Source: Halobacteriales archaeon QS_8_65_32
GTDB lineage: Archaea; Halobacteriota; Halobacteria; Halobacteriales; Halococcaceae
DNA length: 37,603 nucleotides
Reading direction: 5' to 3'
Assembly: GCA_003022925.1 (NCBI GenBank)
Contig: PXRY01000073.1
Span: forward strand, 13,966 to 51,568
Shown: in pieces, positions 7,779 to 15,192 of the stretch
Layout of the letters: each line of letters begins with the position of its first letter
Numbering within the stretch: the stretch's first letter is position 1
Notes under the pieces: generated by a model
The model's database searches: none
What the model was told of the DNA's origin: nothing
The model's input: the letters and a program-made list of their open reading frames with translations, nothing else
Translations under genes and position numbers: made by a program

Positions 7779-9101
7779 CTACCGGTTCGCATCCCGTTCG
7801 ACACGGGTCACGTCCGCGAGCGTCTCCCGGCGTCGGACGACCCGCGCGTCGCCGCCGTCGAGCGCGATTTCGGCGGGCCGGGGCTGGGAGTGAAACTGGC
7901 TCGCGAGTTCATAGCCGTACGCGCCGGCGTTGCCGATCGCGAGGACGTCCTCGCGTTCGGGCCGCGAAACCGGCCGGTCGGTCGCGAAGACGTCGGCGCT
8001 CGTACACATCGGCCCGCCGACCGATACCGGTTCGCGCGCGCGGTCGGGCGCGCTCGCGTTTCGAATCGCGTGATACGAGTCGAACATCGCCGGACGGACC
8101 AGTGTCCCTAAACTGGCGTCGACGCCGACGACGGTCGTCTCGGGGGTTCTTTTCGTCGTGTTGACCTCGGTAAGCACGAGACCGGCGTCGGCGACGACGT
8201 ACCGACCGGGTTCGAGCCGTAGTTGCCCGTCGACGTCGCCGAGCGCTGCCCGTACTCGCTCGCGTACTTCCACTAGGTCGAGCGGCTCTTCGTCTGGACG
8301 GTAGGGAACGCCGTAGCCGCCGCCAATGTCGACGAACTCCAGTGAGCCGCTGGACTCGACCTGCCGAGCCGTCTCGCCGATCCGCCCGACTGCTCGACAG
8401 TGATCGTCTATGTCGTCGCCGAGAACGCCGCTGCCGACGTGGGCGTGAACTCCGACGAGGTCGAAGGAGTCGCGGGCCTCCTCGGCCACCGCCGGGACGC
8501 GCTCTGCGGGGAGGCCGAACTTCGCGTCCGCGCCAGTCGCGACCTTCTCGTGGTGGCCGGTGCCGATCCCGGGGTTGATCCGGATTGCGAGTCGGCCGTC
8601 GTAGCCCCGTTCGGAAAGTCGGTCGAGCGTATCGGTCGCTCCGGCGGTGATCGTCACCCCGGGATAGTCCTCGGCGAGCGAGACGGCGTAATCGATGTCG
8701 CGATCCGGCGGGTTGACCGCCGTGTACTGGCATTCGTTCGGGTCCGCGCCGGCGTCGATCGCCCGATCCAACTCACCCCAGGCCGCACACTCGATCGGTG
8801 CGCCGAGATCGATCAGTGCTGACAGCACCGCGCGGCCGGTGTGGGCCTTCGCGGCGTACATGACGTGTGCGTTGGGAAACGCCGCGGCGAAGCGGGCGTA
8901 GTTCTCGCGCACGCGATCGAGGTCGATAACGTACAGCGGCGTCCCGTGCTCGGCGGCGAGCGCCTCTAAATGGGTGTACCCCCAGTCGTCGAGGCGGCGA
9001 ACCGGGGGGCTGTCGGCGTACTCCTTGAGTGTCGGAGCACCGGAATCGACATCGGAATCCGGATCGGTGTCGGCGTCGAGGTCGGAAGTCGGCGAACTCA
9101 T
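7779..9101 (-). CDS. lysA: Diaminopimelate decarboxylase
   Basis: A 440-residue PLP fold III decarboxylase that converts meso-diaminopimelate to L-lysine. YAAKAHTG places the PLP lysine at about residue 85. HAHVGSG, GGGYGVPY and GPMCTSADVF match the substrate and PLP-phosphate sites of the DapDC family. The first 25 residues are an acidic Asp/Ser leader. Its ATG at 9101 overlaps the dapD stop by 4 nt, so it is the last gene of the dapA-dapB-dapD-lysA operon. In several haloarchaea the same operon goes on to dapF and dapE; here it does not. Normal length and no lesions. Confidence 0.96.
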   Translation of the reverse strand: MSSPTSDLDADTDPDSDVDSGAPTLKEYADSPPVRRLDDWGYTHLEALAAEHGTPLYVIDLDRVRENYARFAAAFPNAHVMYAAKAHTGRAVLSALIDLGAPIECAAWGELDRAIDAGADPNECQYTAVNPPDRDIDYAVSLAEDYPGVTITAGATDTLDRLSERGYDGRLAIRINPGIGTGHHEKVATGADAKFGLPAERVPAVAEEARDSFDLVGVHAHVGSGVLGDDIDDHCRAVGRIGETARQVESSGSLEFVDIGGGYGVPYRPDEEPLDLVEVRERVRAALGDVDGQLRLEPGRYVVADAGLVLTEVNTTKRTPETTVVGVDASLGTLVRPAMFDSYHAIRNASAPDRAREPVSVGGPMCTSADVFATDRPVSRPEREDVLAIGNAGAYGYELASQFHSQPRPAEIALDGGDARVVRRRETLADVTRVERDANR

Positions 9102-9988
9102 TCGCGGAGCGCCTCCTCGCGCGCGGTGGCTTCGAGTGTGCGTTCTTCAACGTCGGTCGCGACCACGGCGGGCTTGTATGCGCCGCCGTCGAACAGGTCG
9201 TGATCGCCGACGTCCGATTCGACGAAGCGTGTGAACGCTCGGCGCTCGCGTGGTAGAGAGCCGTAAAGGACCTCTTCGGTGACGAGATCGTAGATCGGGA
9301 TCCGCGGTGTAAGCAAGGTGTTTTCGCCGACGACCGAGTCGCGGCCGACGACGAACCCGCTCGTGACCCGACAGCCCGCACCCAGGGAAACGCCGTCTTC
9401 GACCACGACGGGCGCGCGCTCGACGGGTTCGAGCACACCCCCGATCAGGGTGTTCGCGCCGAGTTTGACGTTCTCACCGACCTGCGCACACGACCCGACG
9501 GTGTCACAGGAGTCGACGAGCGTGCCGTTCCCGATGTATGCGCCGACGTTCACGAAACTCGGACTCATGAGAATCGCGTCGCTACCGACGAACGCGCCCC
9601 GGCGGATCACGGTCCCGTCGGGCGTGTTGCGGGTGCCGCGCTCGGCTAAACTCGCCGTCTCGCGCAGCGCCAGGACGTCGTGGTAGGCAACGCCGCCGTG
9701 CTCGCGGGCTTCGGTCTCCCGGAGGCCGAAATTGAGGAGCACGCCGCGCTTGACCCACTCGTTCGCTTCCCAGGTCTCGCCCACCCGCTCTGCGGCACGG
9801 ACATCGCCGGCTTCGAGCGCGTCTAAGAAGCGATCGAGAACCGCCCGCTCCTCGCCGCCGATGTCGCTCGTGGTCAGTCCGTCCTCGCGGCGCTCGTGGA
9901 GGGCTTCGATCTCGGCTTCGAGGTCTGCGTCGTCCGATCCGTTCGCGTCGTCCGTGTCCTTGCGGTCGGAGCCGGAATCGGAACTCAT
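9098..9988 (-). CDS. dapD: Tetrahydrodipicolinate N-succinyltransferase
   Basis: A 296-residue left-handed beta-helix acyltransferase using succinyl-CoA to succinylate tetrahydrodipicolinate in the succinylase branch of lysine synthesis. Hexapeptide repeats run from about residue 125, for example VRG/IRRGAFVGSDAILM, VNVGAYIGNGTLVDSCDTVG and VGENVKLGANTLIGG. The N-terminus has an acidic linker and a helical region. The ATG at 9988 overlaps the dapB stop by 4 nt and the gene's own stop overlaps lysA, so translation of the operon is probably coupled. The presence of DapD points to succinylated intermediates, which require an aminotransferase, DapE and DapF; none of these is in the window. Confidence 0.94.
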   Translation of the reverse strand: MSSDSGSDRKDTDDANGSDDADLEAEIEALHERREDGLTTSDIGGEERAVLDRFLDALEAGDVRAAERVGETWEANEWVKRGVLLNFGLRETEAREHGGVAYHDVLALRETASLAERGTRNTPDGTVIRRGAFVGSDAILMSPSFVNVGAYIGNGTLVDSCDTVGSCAQVGENVKLGANTLIGGVLEPVERAPVVVEDGVSLGAGCRVTSGFVVGRDSVVGENTLLTPRIPIYDLVTEEVLYGSLPRERRAFTRFVESDVGDHDLFDGGAYKPAVVATDVEERTLEATAREEALRE

Positions 9989-10821
9989 CGAAGCACCTCC
10001 GCGAAGTCGTAGATACCGGGCTCGCGACCGGCGAGCCAGACCGCCGCATCGAGCGCGCCGGCGGCGAACACCCGGCGGCTCTCGGCACGATGCGTGAACG
10101 AGAGGACCTCGTCGTTGCCGGCTAACAGTACCTCGTGCTCGCCCCGAACGTCCCCTGCGCGACGGACGTGGACGCCAATCTCGCCGGCTTCGCGCGGCTG
10201 GATGCCCTCCCGACCGTACGTTCGCCTGCCAGCTTCCCCGTTCGAAGCGTCAGCGTTGCCGTCGCCGTTCTCGCGGGCGGTCTCGATCCGATCGAGGAGC
10301 GTTCCGGCTGTTCCGCTGGGCGCGTCGCGCTTGCGATTGTGGTGGGTCTCGGTGAGTTCGACGTCGTAGCCGGGCAACGCTCCGACGACCCCCTCGACGG
10401 CCGCGCCGAGTGCCTCGACGCCCCGGGAGAAGTTCGTCGCGTGAAGCACGGGGATCGGGTCGCTCGCGGCGCGGAGTCGCTCCGACTGGGCCTCATCGAA
10501 CCCGGTAGTCCCGGAGACGAACGCGGTGGCCGACTCCGCACAGGCGTCTGCGTATCCGACCGCCGAATCCGGCCCCGAGAAGTCGACGAGGACCTCGGGC
10601 CGTCGCTCCGCGAGCAGGTCCGAAAGGTCGGCGGCGGCCTCGATCGGGACGTCGCCGACCGCCTCGACCGCCGGGTCGCGGTTGACCGCGAGCACAGTGG
10701 AGAGTTCCGATCGATCGGTTGCGGCGTCGAGCACCGCTTCGCCCATCTGCCCCGTCGCACCGGTCACTGCGAGTCGGAGACCGTCGCTCCCGCCGCCCGT
10801 ACCGGTCGTTCCATCGGTCAT
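9985..10821 (-). CDS. dapB: 4-Hydroxy-tetrahydrodipicolinate reductase
   Basis: A 278-residue NAD(P)H-dependent reductase, second step of the diaminopimelate pathway. The Rossmann motif AVTGATGQMGEAV lies at about residues 18-30. VSGTTGFDE and HATNFSRGV precede the catalytic HHNRKRDAPSGTA segment near residue 160, where the His pair, Lys and SGT bind the substrate. A Gly-rich, acidic haloarchaeal N-terminal extension of about 15 residues precedes the fold. 4-nt overlaps with dapA upstream and dapD downstream show a tight operon. Length is typical and no key residue is missing. Confidence 0.95.
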   Translation of the reverse strand: MTDGTTGTGGGSDGLRLAVTGATGQMGEAVLDAATDRSELSTVLAVNRDPAVEAVGDVPIEAAADLSDLLAERRPEVLVDFSGPDSAVGYADACAESATAFVSGTTGFDEAQSERLRAASDPIPVLHATNFSRGVEALGAAVEGVVGALPGYDVELTETHHNRKRDAPSGTAGTLLDRIETARENGDGNADASNGEAGRRTYGREGIQPREAGEIGVHVRRAGDVRGEHEVLLAGNDEVLSFTHRAESRRVFAAGALDAAVWLAGREPGIYDFAEVLR

Positions 10822-11783
10822 CGTTCGACCCCTGGCTCCGCGGTTTCGGCAGTGTGTTCGCCCGTTCGTTCTCCCTCGTCGTGGCCGCCGCCCTCGTCGC
10901 CGCCGTCGAGATCAGTGAGGATCGCTTCCAACTCCGGCCGCAGTTCCGCAGAAAGGCGGCTCAGCGGCGAGCGGGTCCTGGCCGGCGAGAACCCCCGGAG
11001 CTCAAGGGCTTCCTTGACCGGAATCGGGTTCGTCTCCCAGAACAGCGCGCGCATGAGCGGCCCGAGTTCGCGATGGAGCGCCCGTGCTCGGTCGTAATTT
11101 CCGTCGAGTGCGGCGTGAACCATCGCAACCGTGCGCTCGGGTTCGACGTTCGCGACGACGCTGATCGTCCCGGTTGCCCCCATCGACAGCGCGGGCAATG
11201 TCAGCGCGTCCTCACCGGACAGCACGTCGAAGGCCTCGTCCTCGGTGCGCTCTAACACCTCGCCGACGCGGCCGAGATCGCCGCTCGCGGCCTTGTACCC
11301 GCGAACGTTCTCGTGGCTCGCCAGGTTCACGGCCGTCTCGACAGCGACGTTCCGGCCCGTGCGTCCCGGCACGTTGTAGACGACCTGTGGGAGATCGATC
11401 GAGTCGGCAATCGCCCGGAAGTGTGCTTCCATACCTGCCGGTTCGGGCTTGTTGTAGTACGGCGAGATGAGGAGCAACGCGTCGGCACCAGCGTCGGCCG
11501 AACGGCCGGCGAGTTCGATCGCCTCGCGCGTCGAGTTCGAACCGGCCCCGGCGATCACGGGGACTGAGACGGCGTCGACCACCGTCTCGACGACGTGGAC
11601 GTGTTCGTCGTGGGTCAACGTCGCCGACTCGCCGGTGGTTCCTACCGGAACCAACCCATCGACGCCGGCTGCCTCCAGTCGTTGGGCGTCGGCGCGGAGT
11701 CGTTCGATGTCGATGCGGTCGTCCTCCAGGAAGGGCGTCGTCATCGCGGGGTAGACGCCCCTGAGATCGGTGTGTCGTGTCAT
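10818..11783 (-). CDS. dapA: 4-Hydroxy-tetrahydrodipicolinate synthase
   Basis: A 321-residue class I aldolase of the DHDPS/NAL family that condenses pyruvate with aspartate semialdehyde. Visible active-site residues are GTTGES (about 47-52), the Tyr in VVYNVPGRTG (about 134) and the Schiff-base Lys in RGYKAASGD (about 162). The C-terminus ends with an extra 25-residue Gly/Glu/His-rich acidic tail beyond the barrel. It is the first gene of a four-gene lysine operon on the minus strand. Upstream are a 13-bp direct repeat and, further away, a strong hairpin, but I see no convincing TATA box close to the ATG. Confidence 0.95.
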   Translation of the reverse strand: MTRHTDLRGVYPAMTTPFLEDDRIDIERLRADAQRLEAAGVDGLVPVGTTGESATLTHDEHVHVVETVVDAVSVPVIAGAGSNSTREAIELAGRSADAGADALLLISPYYNKPEPAGMEAHFRAIADSIDLPQVVYNVPGRTGRNVAVETAVNLASHENVRGYKAASGDLGRVGEVLERTEDEAFDVLSGEDALTLPALSMGATGTISVVANVEPERTVAMVHAALDGNYDRARALHRELGPLMRALFWETNPIPVKEALELRGFSPARTRSPLSRLSAELRPELEAILTDLDGGDEGGGHDEGERTGEHTAETAEPGVER

Positions 11784-12218
11784 GTGTGGCGGTCGTGGTT
11801 CGTCGTGGTCGTGGTTCGTGGTCCGCGGTCGTCGGGACAGTGGAGTCCGTTCGACGTCGATCGCCGATCGGGGTTTCCGTGCATCGAAAGCGACCCGCGA
11901 CGGGAGCGCTACGCCCGCCGGGAGTCAGAAAATCAGGACCGCTTCGTCTTACGGACCGCCACACGCCCGCGGCTCGCGAGGTGGCGACCACGGGACGGTG
12001 GGATTCGCATACCGCAGCGAGGAGTCGCTGCGGATTTAGGTCTTGTGTCGCGTGCGATACCTGCCGGCGGCGTAAGCGGCGGCGAAGGGAGCTTGCTGTA
12101 ATCGAACGCTCCGGCTTCAGCGAATGAGACCGCGAGAGCGGATATCGTTCGTCGGTTCGCGACGGCCGTGAGCGACCGGAGTAACAACTCACTTGAGCGA
12201 GAATCCATCACTGTCGGT
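11784..12218. other. Divergent intergenic region dapA / NYN gene
   Basis: About 430 bases without a supported gene. It contains the 13-bp repeat by dapA and a perfect hairpin at 12012-12033 (9-bp stem CCGCAGCGA/TCGCTGCGG, loop GGAG) followed by GATTTAGGTC. Reading frames here are arginine-rich and not protein-like. I looked for a tRNA because of the GCGAATCCC string on the minus strand, but no cloverleaf forms. Confidence 0.5.
11791..11819 (-). repeat. 13-bp direct repeat just upstream of dapA
   Basis: GGTCGTGGTTCGT occurs at 11791-11803 and again at 11807-11819, a 16-bp period starting 7 nt before the dapA ATG on the minus strand. It would lie in the 5' leader or operator region. It may be a regulator site or a simple GC-skewed repeat; no regulator is identified. 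Confidence 0.45.
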
Positions 12219-12716
12219 ATGGAAGCGGTCCACCCCAGCCAACGCGTCGCGGTTCTCGCCGACGCGCAGAACCTCTATCACTCCGCTCAGAGCATCTACT
12301 CGCGAAAGATCGACTACGCCTCACTGCTTGACGGTGCCGTAAGCGACCGCCGGCTCACCCGCGCGATCGCCTACGTCATCCGTGCCGATTCGCCCGACGA
12401 GGAGCGGTTCTTTCACGCCCTTACCGGTATCGGCTACGAGACGAAGATCAAGGATATCAAGACCTTCGGCGACGGCTCGAAGAAGGCCGACTGGGACGTC
12501 GGCATGAGCCTCGACGCCGTTTCGCTCGCGCCCCACGTCGACACCGTCGTTCTCTGTACCGGCGACGGCGACTTCGCCCGGCTGTGTACCCACCTTCGTC
12601 ACGCCGGCGTTCGCGTCGAGGCGATGGCCTTTCGCGAATCGGCCGCCGAGGAGTTAGAGGAAAGCGTCGACGGCTTCACCGATCTCAGCGAGGACCCGAA
12701 CCGATACCTTCTGTAG
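12219..12716 (+). CDS. NYN-domain (LabA/DUF88-type) putative RNase
   Basis: A 165-residue PIN-like NYN protein, a family of metal-dependent ribonucleases. The core begins QRVAVLADAQNLYHSAQSIY, with the first acidic residue in ADAQN; further acidic residues lie in KKADWDVGMSLDA and VVLCTGDGDFARL, forming the expected metal site. I chose the ATG at 12219 because the fold starts about 8 residues later; a GTG at 12168 would add 17 polar residues with no domain content. The C-terminus FTDLSEDPNRYLL is short and acidic. It lies alone, divergent from the lysine operon. Confidence 0.85.
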   Translation: MEAVHPSQRVAVLADAQNLYHSAQSIYSRKIDYASLLDGAVSDRRLTRAIAYVIRADSPDEERFFHALTGIGYETKIKDIKTFGDGSKKADWDVGMSLDAVSLAPHVDTVVLCTGDGDFARLCTHLRHAGVRVEAMAFRESAAEELEESVDGFTDLSEDPNRYLL

Positions 12717-12929
12717 CCGGACGAACCTCGAACCCTGGAGCACGGACTTCGGGCCCGAACCTCGGGTCAACCCGACGGCAGGGTCCCGACGGCCTGGCGG
12801 TTCCGTGACGGACGAAGGGAAAAAGGCGAGGAGAACAGAACTGCCGGAAGGCAAACGCCACGGAGCGGTCGGCCGGAGGACGAAACGAACGACGGGTCAG
12901 GCGAACCGGGAGAAACCGCCGAAAGCCGT
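12717..12929. other. Convergent intergenic gap after the NYN gene
   Basis: About 210 GC-rich bases between convergent genes. GGGAAAAAGG at 12828-12836 is the only A-run. No gene or strong hairpin was recognised. Confidence 0.4.
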
Positions 12930-13118
12930 TCAGACGCCTTTCGTCGCCGTACCGATCAGTATCGCGCCAACGGCCATCCCGACCGCCGCGAGCGAACCCG
13001 CCAGCAGCGGCACTGCCGAGGACTGGACGACGGCGAGGATGAGTAGGGTGCTGATCACCAACACCGCCGTTCCGATCGCGCTGCGCTGCTTCTCCCCGCT
13101 CATTCGTGCCAGGTTCAT
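12930..13118 (-). CDS. Small two-helix membrane protein, unknown function
   Basis: A 62-residue protein starting MNLARMSGEKQRSAIG, with two hydrophobic segments: TAVLVISTLLILAVV (about residues 18-32) and PLLAGSLAAVGMAVGAILIG (about 37-56). The charged N-terminus and short loop suggest an inner-membrane hairpin. The ATG at 13118 is well supported by an ATATAAAT-complement box 23-30 nt upstream, the spacing of a leaderless transcript. A longer frame to 13181 runs through that box and is rejected. I do not recognise a family. Confidence 0.72.
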   Translation of the reverse strand: MNLARMSGEKQRSAIGTAVLVISTLLILAVVQSSAVPLLAGSLAAVGMAVGAILIGTATKGV

Positions 13119-13140
13119 ATCTGTGATAGGGTATGCAACG

Positions 13141-13148
13141 ATATAAAT
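13141..13148 (-). promoter_or_regulatory. TATA box of the small membrane protein gene
   Basis: Minus strand ATTTATAT lies 23-30 nt before the ATG at 13118 in a local AT-rich patch. It is one of the clearest archaeal TATA boxes in the window and fixes the start codon. Confidence 0.6.
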
Positions 13149-13366
13149 CGCTCCAAAAGCGCTCGACGAGGAGCGAATCACGACTACGATCGATCGTTAC
13201 TGATTCGTTGGTTCGACGACCGACTGATAACCCCCGAACGAACCCGCTGAGCGAGCGCGCTGAACCGGCTGAGACCGGGTGATCGGCCGAACGAGCGCTA
13301 CGGATCGGGACCGAGGCCGACGGGTCGAACGGGAGCGTTTTCACCGGCGGCCTTCGAACACGAGGT

Positions 13367-13966
13367 ATGGCCGCCACCGGCATCCCCCAGTTGCGGGCTG
13401 TCGCCGACTACCAGTTCGGGGCCGGCGCGGGCGCGGCGCTGTTTCCAGCCGACGAGGAGGGAGCGACCGAGATCAGGCGCTCGACGAGCGGCCGCCCCCA
13501 GCAGGTACTCGCCGGAGCGGGACGGATCGTCTCCTACAACGTCGACGGCCGCTTCACGTTAGGTCTTGAGGGCGGACGCAGGCTAACGAACGTGTTTCCG
13601 GTCCCGCGGTGTCGGGTGAACGTCGGAGCCGAGAGCGTCCCGTTCGTGTGCGACGGGAAAAACGCCTTCTGCAAGTTCGTCCGCCGGGTCGACCCCGCGA
13701 TCCGGTCGGGCGACGAGGTGCTCGTCACGTACGACGCCGGGGACGAGGAGGACACCGGAACCGGGAACGACACCGACGAAACCGTCACGAGCGACGAAAC
13801 CGCCGAGACCGACGGGACTACTCGGGACGAGCCACACGGGAAAGCGGATGTCGAACCGGGAACCCTCCTGGCCGTCGGTCGGGCGGAACTCGCCGCCGAT
13901 ACGATGGCGGACTTCGAGACGGGAGTGGCCGTAAAGATCAGGGACGCCATCGGAGCGACGGAGTAG
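13367..13966 (+). CDS. PUA-domain protein
   Basis: A 199-residue haloarchaeal PUA-domain protein, probably RNA-binding. The first 80 residues (LRAVADYQFGAGAGAALFP, then a strand rich in VLAGAGRIVSYN) form a pre-PUA region. Residues about 80-185 resemble PUA: VPFVCDGKNAFCKFV, DEVLVTYD, LLAVGRAELAADTM and a final helix. An acidic Thr/Glu/Asp linker of about 40 residues (about 125-163) interrupts the domain, a common haloarchaeal insertion. The ATG at 13367 has GCGTTTTCAC about 25-34 nt upstream. Family recognised by pattern; the RNA target is unknown. It could act in tRNA or rRNA modification, as related PUA proteins do. Confidence 0.75.
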   Translation: MAATGIPQLRAVADYQFGAGAGAALFPADEEGATEIRRSTSGRPQQVLAGAGRIVSYNVDGRFTLGLEGGRRLTNVFPVPRCRVNVGAESVPFVCDGKNAFCKFVRRVDPAIRSGDEVLVTYDAGDEEDTGTGNDTDETVTSDETAETDGTTRDEPHGKADVEPGTLLAVGRAELAADTMADFETGVAVKIRDAIGATE

Positions 13967-14131
13967 ACGAACGGACCTCCCAACTCTCGCTGCCGACGAC
14001 CGAGCAGTCAGGCGACCGGCTGAGACGGCACTCGGTCGATCGAAGCCGACGAAACCCGTCCTGGGAAAGGCGAGTAGACGGGACCGGTCGCGAGCGCCTC
14101 GCAAGCGGACGGGGAAACCGACCCGTGAACT

Positions 14132-14182
14132 GGCCTCCGGCCCACGAGCGGAGGCCGAACGCCTCGGGGCTTTCGAGCCGTG
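14132..14182 (+). repeat. Hairpin-plus-tail intergenic element, copy C (partial)
   Basis: Between the convergent PUA and msrB genes is an 8-bp stem (14132-14139 with 14149-14156) leading into AGGCCGAACGCCTCGGGGCT and TTCGAGCCG, a diverged form of the tail seen in copies A and B. The rest of 13967-14261 holds no gene. Confidence 0.5.
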
Positions 14183-14261
14183 CTGTATTCGTCGTTCTAT
14201 TAGCCGAACGTAGCGGTGTCTCCGAAACGAGCAACGAGAGACGAGAAACGGAACGGATCGT

Positions 14262-14678
14262 CTATTCAGCGTCGTCGGGTTCGAAGTCGAGCGACGCGGA
14301 GTTGATACAGTAGCGTTTGCCGGTCGGGTCGGGGCCGTCGTCGAAGACGTGGCCCAAGTGGCCGCCACAGCGCGCACAGAGCACTTCGATCCGTTCCATC
14401 CCGTGGCTGCGGTCGACCTCGGTCTCGACGTTCGCCTCGCTCGCCGGCGCGAAGAAACTCGGCCACCCGGTACCGGAGCCGAACTTCGTCTCCGAATCGA
14501 ACAGCGTCGCGCCACAGCCCGCACACGTGAACTCACCGTTGCTCTCTTCATCGAGCAAGTCGCCGCTGAACTTGGGCTCGGTCCCCTTCTCGCGAAGGAT
14601 GCGATATTCCTCCTCGGAGAGGACTTCCTCCCATTCGTCTTCGGTCTGCGGTAGTGACTCGGCGTCGCTTTGTGCCAT
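14262..14678 (-). CDS. msrB: Peptide-methionine (R)-S-oxide reductase
   Basis: A 138-residue MsrB that reduces methionine-R-sulfoxide in proteins. Two CxxC pairs (CAGC near 52 and CARC near 100) bind structural zinc. GTGWPSFF and the catalytic Cys in [11 protein letters not shown] are present. Length is normal for the single-domain form. The ATG at 14678 has a strong GTATATAC box 23-32 nt upstream, so the transcript is likely leaderless. It is divergent from a sulfatase gene across the hairpin-train element B. Confidence 0.95.
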   Translation of the reverse strand: MAQSDAESLPQTEDEWEEVLSEEEYRILREKGTEPKFSGDLLDEESNGEFTCAGCGATLFDSETKFGSGTGWPSFFAPASEANVETEVDRSHGMERIEVLCARCGGHLGHVFDDGPDPTGKRYCINSASLDFEPDDAE

Positions 14679-14700
14679 ATTAGTCGTTAGCGACGGAGGT

Positions 14701-14710
14701 GTATATACGC
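14701..14710 (-). promoter_or_regulatory. TATA box of msrB
   Basis: Minus strand GCGTATATAC lies 23-32 nt before the msrB ATG, canonical for a leaderless haloarchaeal promoter. Confidence 0.6.
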
Positions 14711-14789
14711 TCGGGGAGCACGGTTTGCTCTGCGCTCGGCGCTAGCGCGCCTCGCTCGGCAAAACCTGCAATGGCCGCAGTAAAGTGAT

Positions 14790-15125
14790 TCGAGAGAGCT
14801 TCGCTCTGTCGCGATGTGGCGAAAAACGCGGAGCGTTCTCGCTGCGGGCGGGAAATCTGCGAGTTCCCGTAAGGTCGTGAGAACTGCGAAGCAGTTCTCA
14901 CTAACCCATGAGAACTCCGTTCTCGTGAACGCCGCCGGATTCCGTCGGAATCCGCCTGCATAGGCGAGCTTTGCTCGCCGACGACGGGAGAACGGAGTTC
15001 TCCCGAACCACGCGGGACTCGGAGAGTCCTGCGGACTATGCGACGGACCTCCAATCCGTGACCAGAAGCCGAGCGTGTCGGGGCTTTCGAACCGTTCGGC
15101 ACGACCCACTATCCTATCTCAAGCC
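14790..15125 (+). repeat. Hairpin-train intergenic element, copy B
   Basis: At least seven perfect short hairpins with 3-nt loops follow one another: 14795-14807 (5-bp stem), 14877-14901 (11-bp, loop GAA), 14910-14924 (6-bp, TCC), 14936-14954 (8-bp, GTC), 14963-14979 (7-bp, TTT), 14985-15005 (9-bp, GGA) and 15015-15029 (6-bp, GGA). Two of them carry GAGAAC/GTTCTC arms that can also pair with each other. The conserved tail AGCCGAGCGTGTCGGGGCTT then TCGAACCG starts at 15067. The element separates the divergent msrB and sulfatase promoters. Frames across it (for example on the minus strand near 14680-15100) are not believable proteins. Confidence 0.75.
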
Positions 15126-15155
15126 TGCAGATTAACACTGTCCATCGTAGCTGCG

Positions 15156-15163
15156 ATATACTT
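15156..15163 (+). promoter_or_regulatory. TATA-like box of the sulfatase locus
   Basis: ATATACTT sits 30-37 nt before the GTG at 15193, just after the tail of hairpin element B. It implies transcription start near 15185 with a leader of a few bases. Confidence 0.5.
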
Positions 15164-15192
15164 ATTCGCCGGGCGAACACGATCACACCACC

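Noticed and set aside
11930-12060. Possible tRNA on the minus strand
   Set aside because: A GCGAATCCC string resembles a T-loop, but the invariant TTC is absent and no acceptor, D or anticodon stems pair.
14790-15125. CRISPR array
   Set aside because: The hairpins do not share sequence with each other and there are no constant-length spacers or cas genes.
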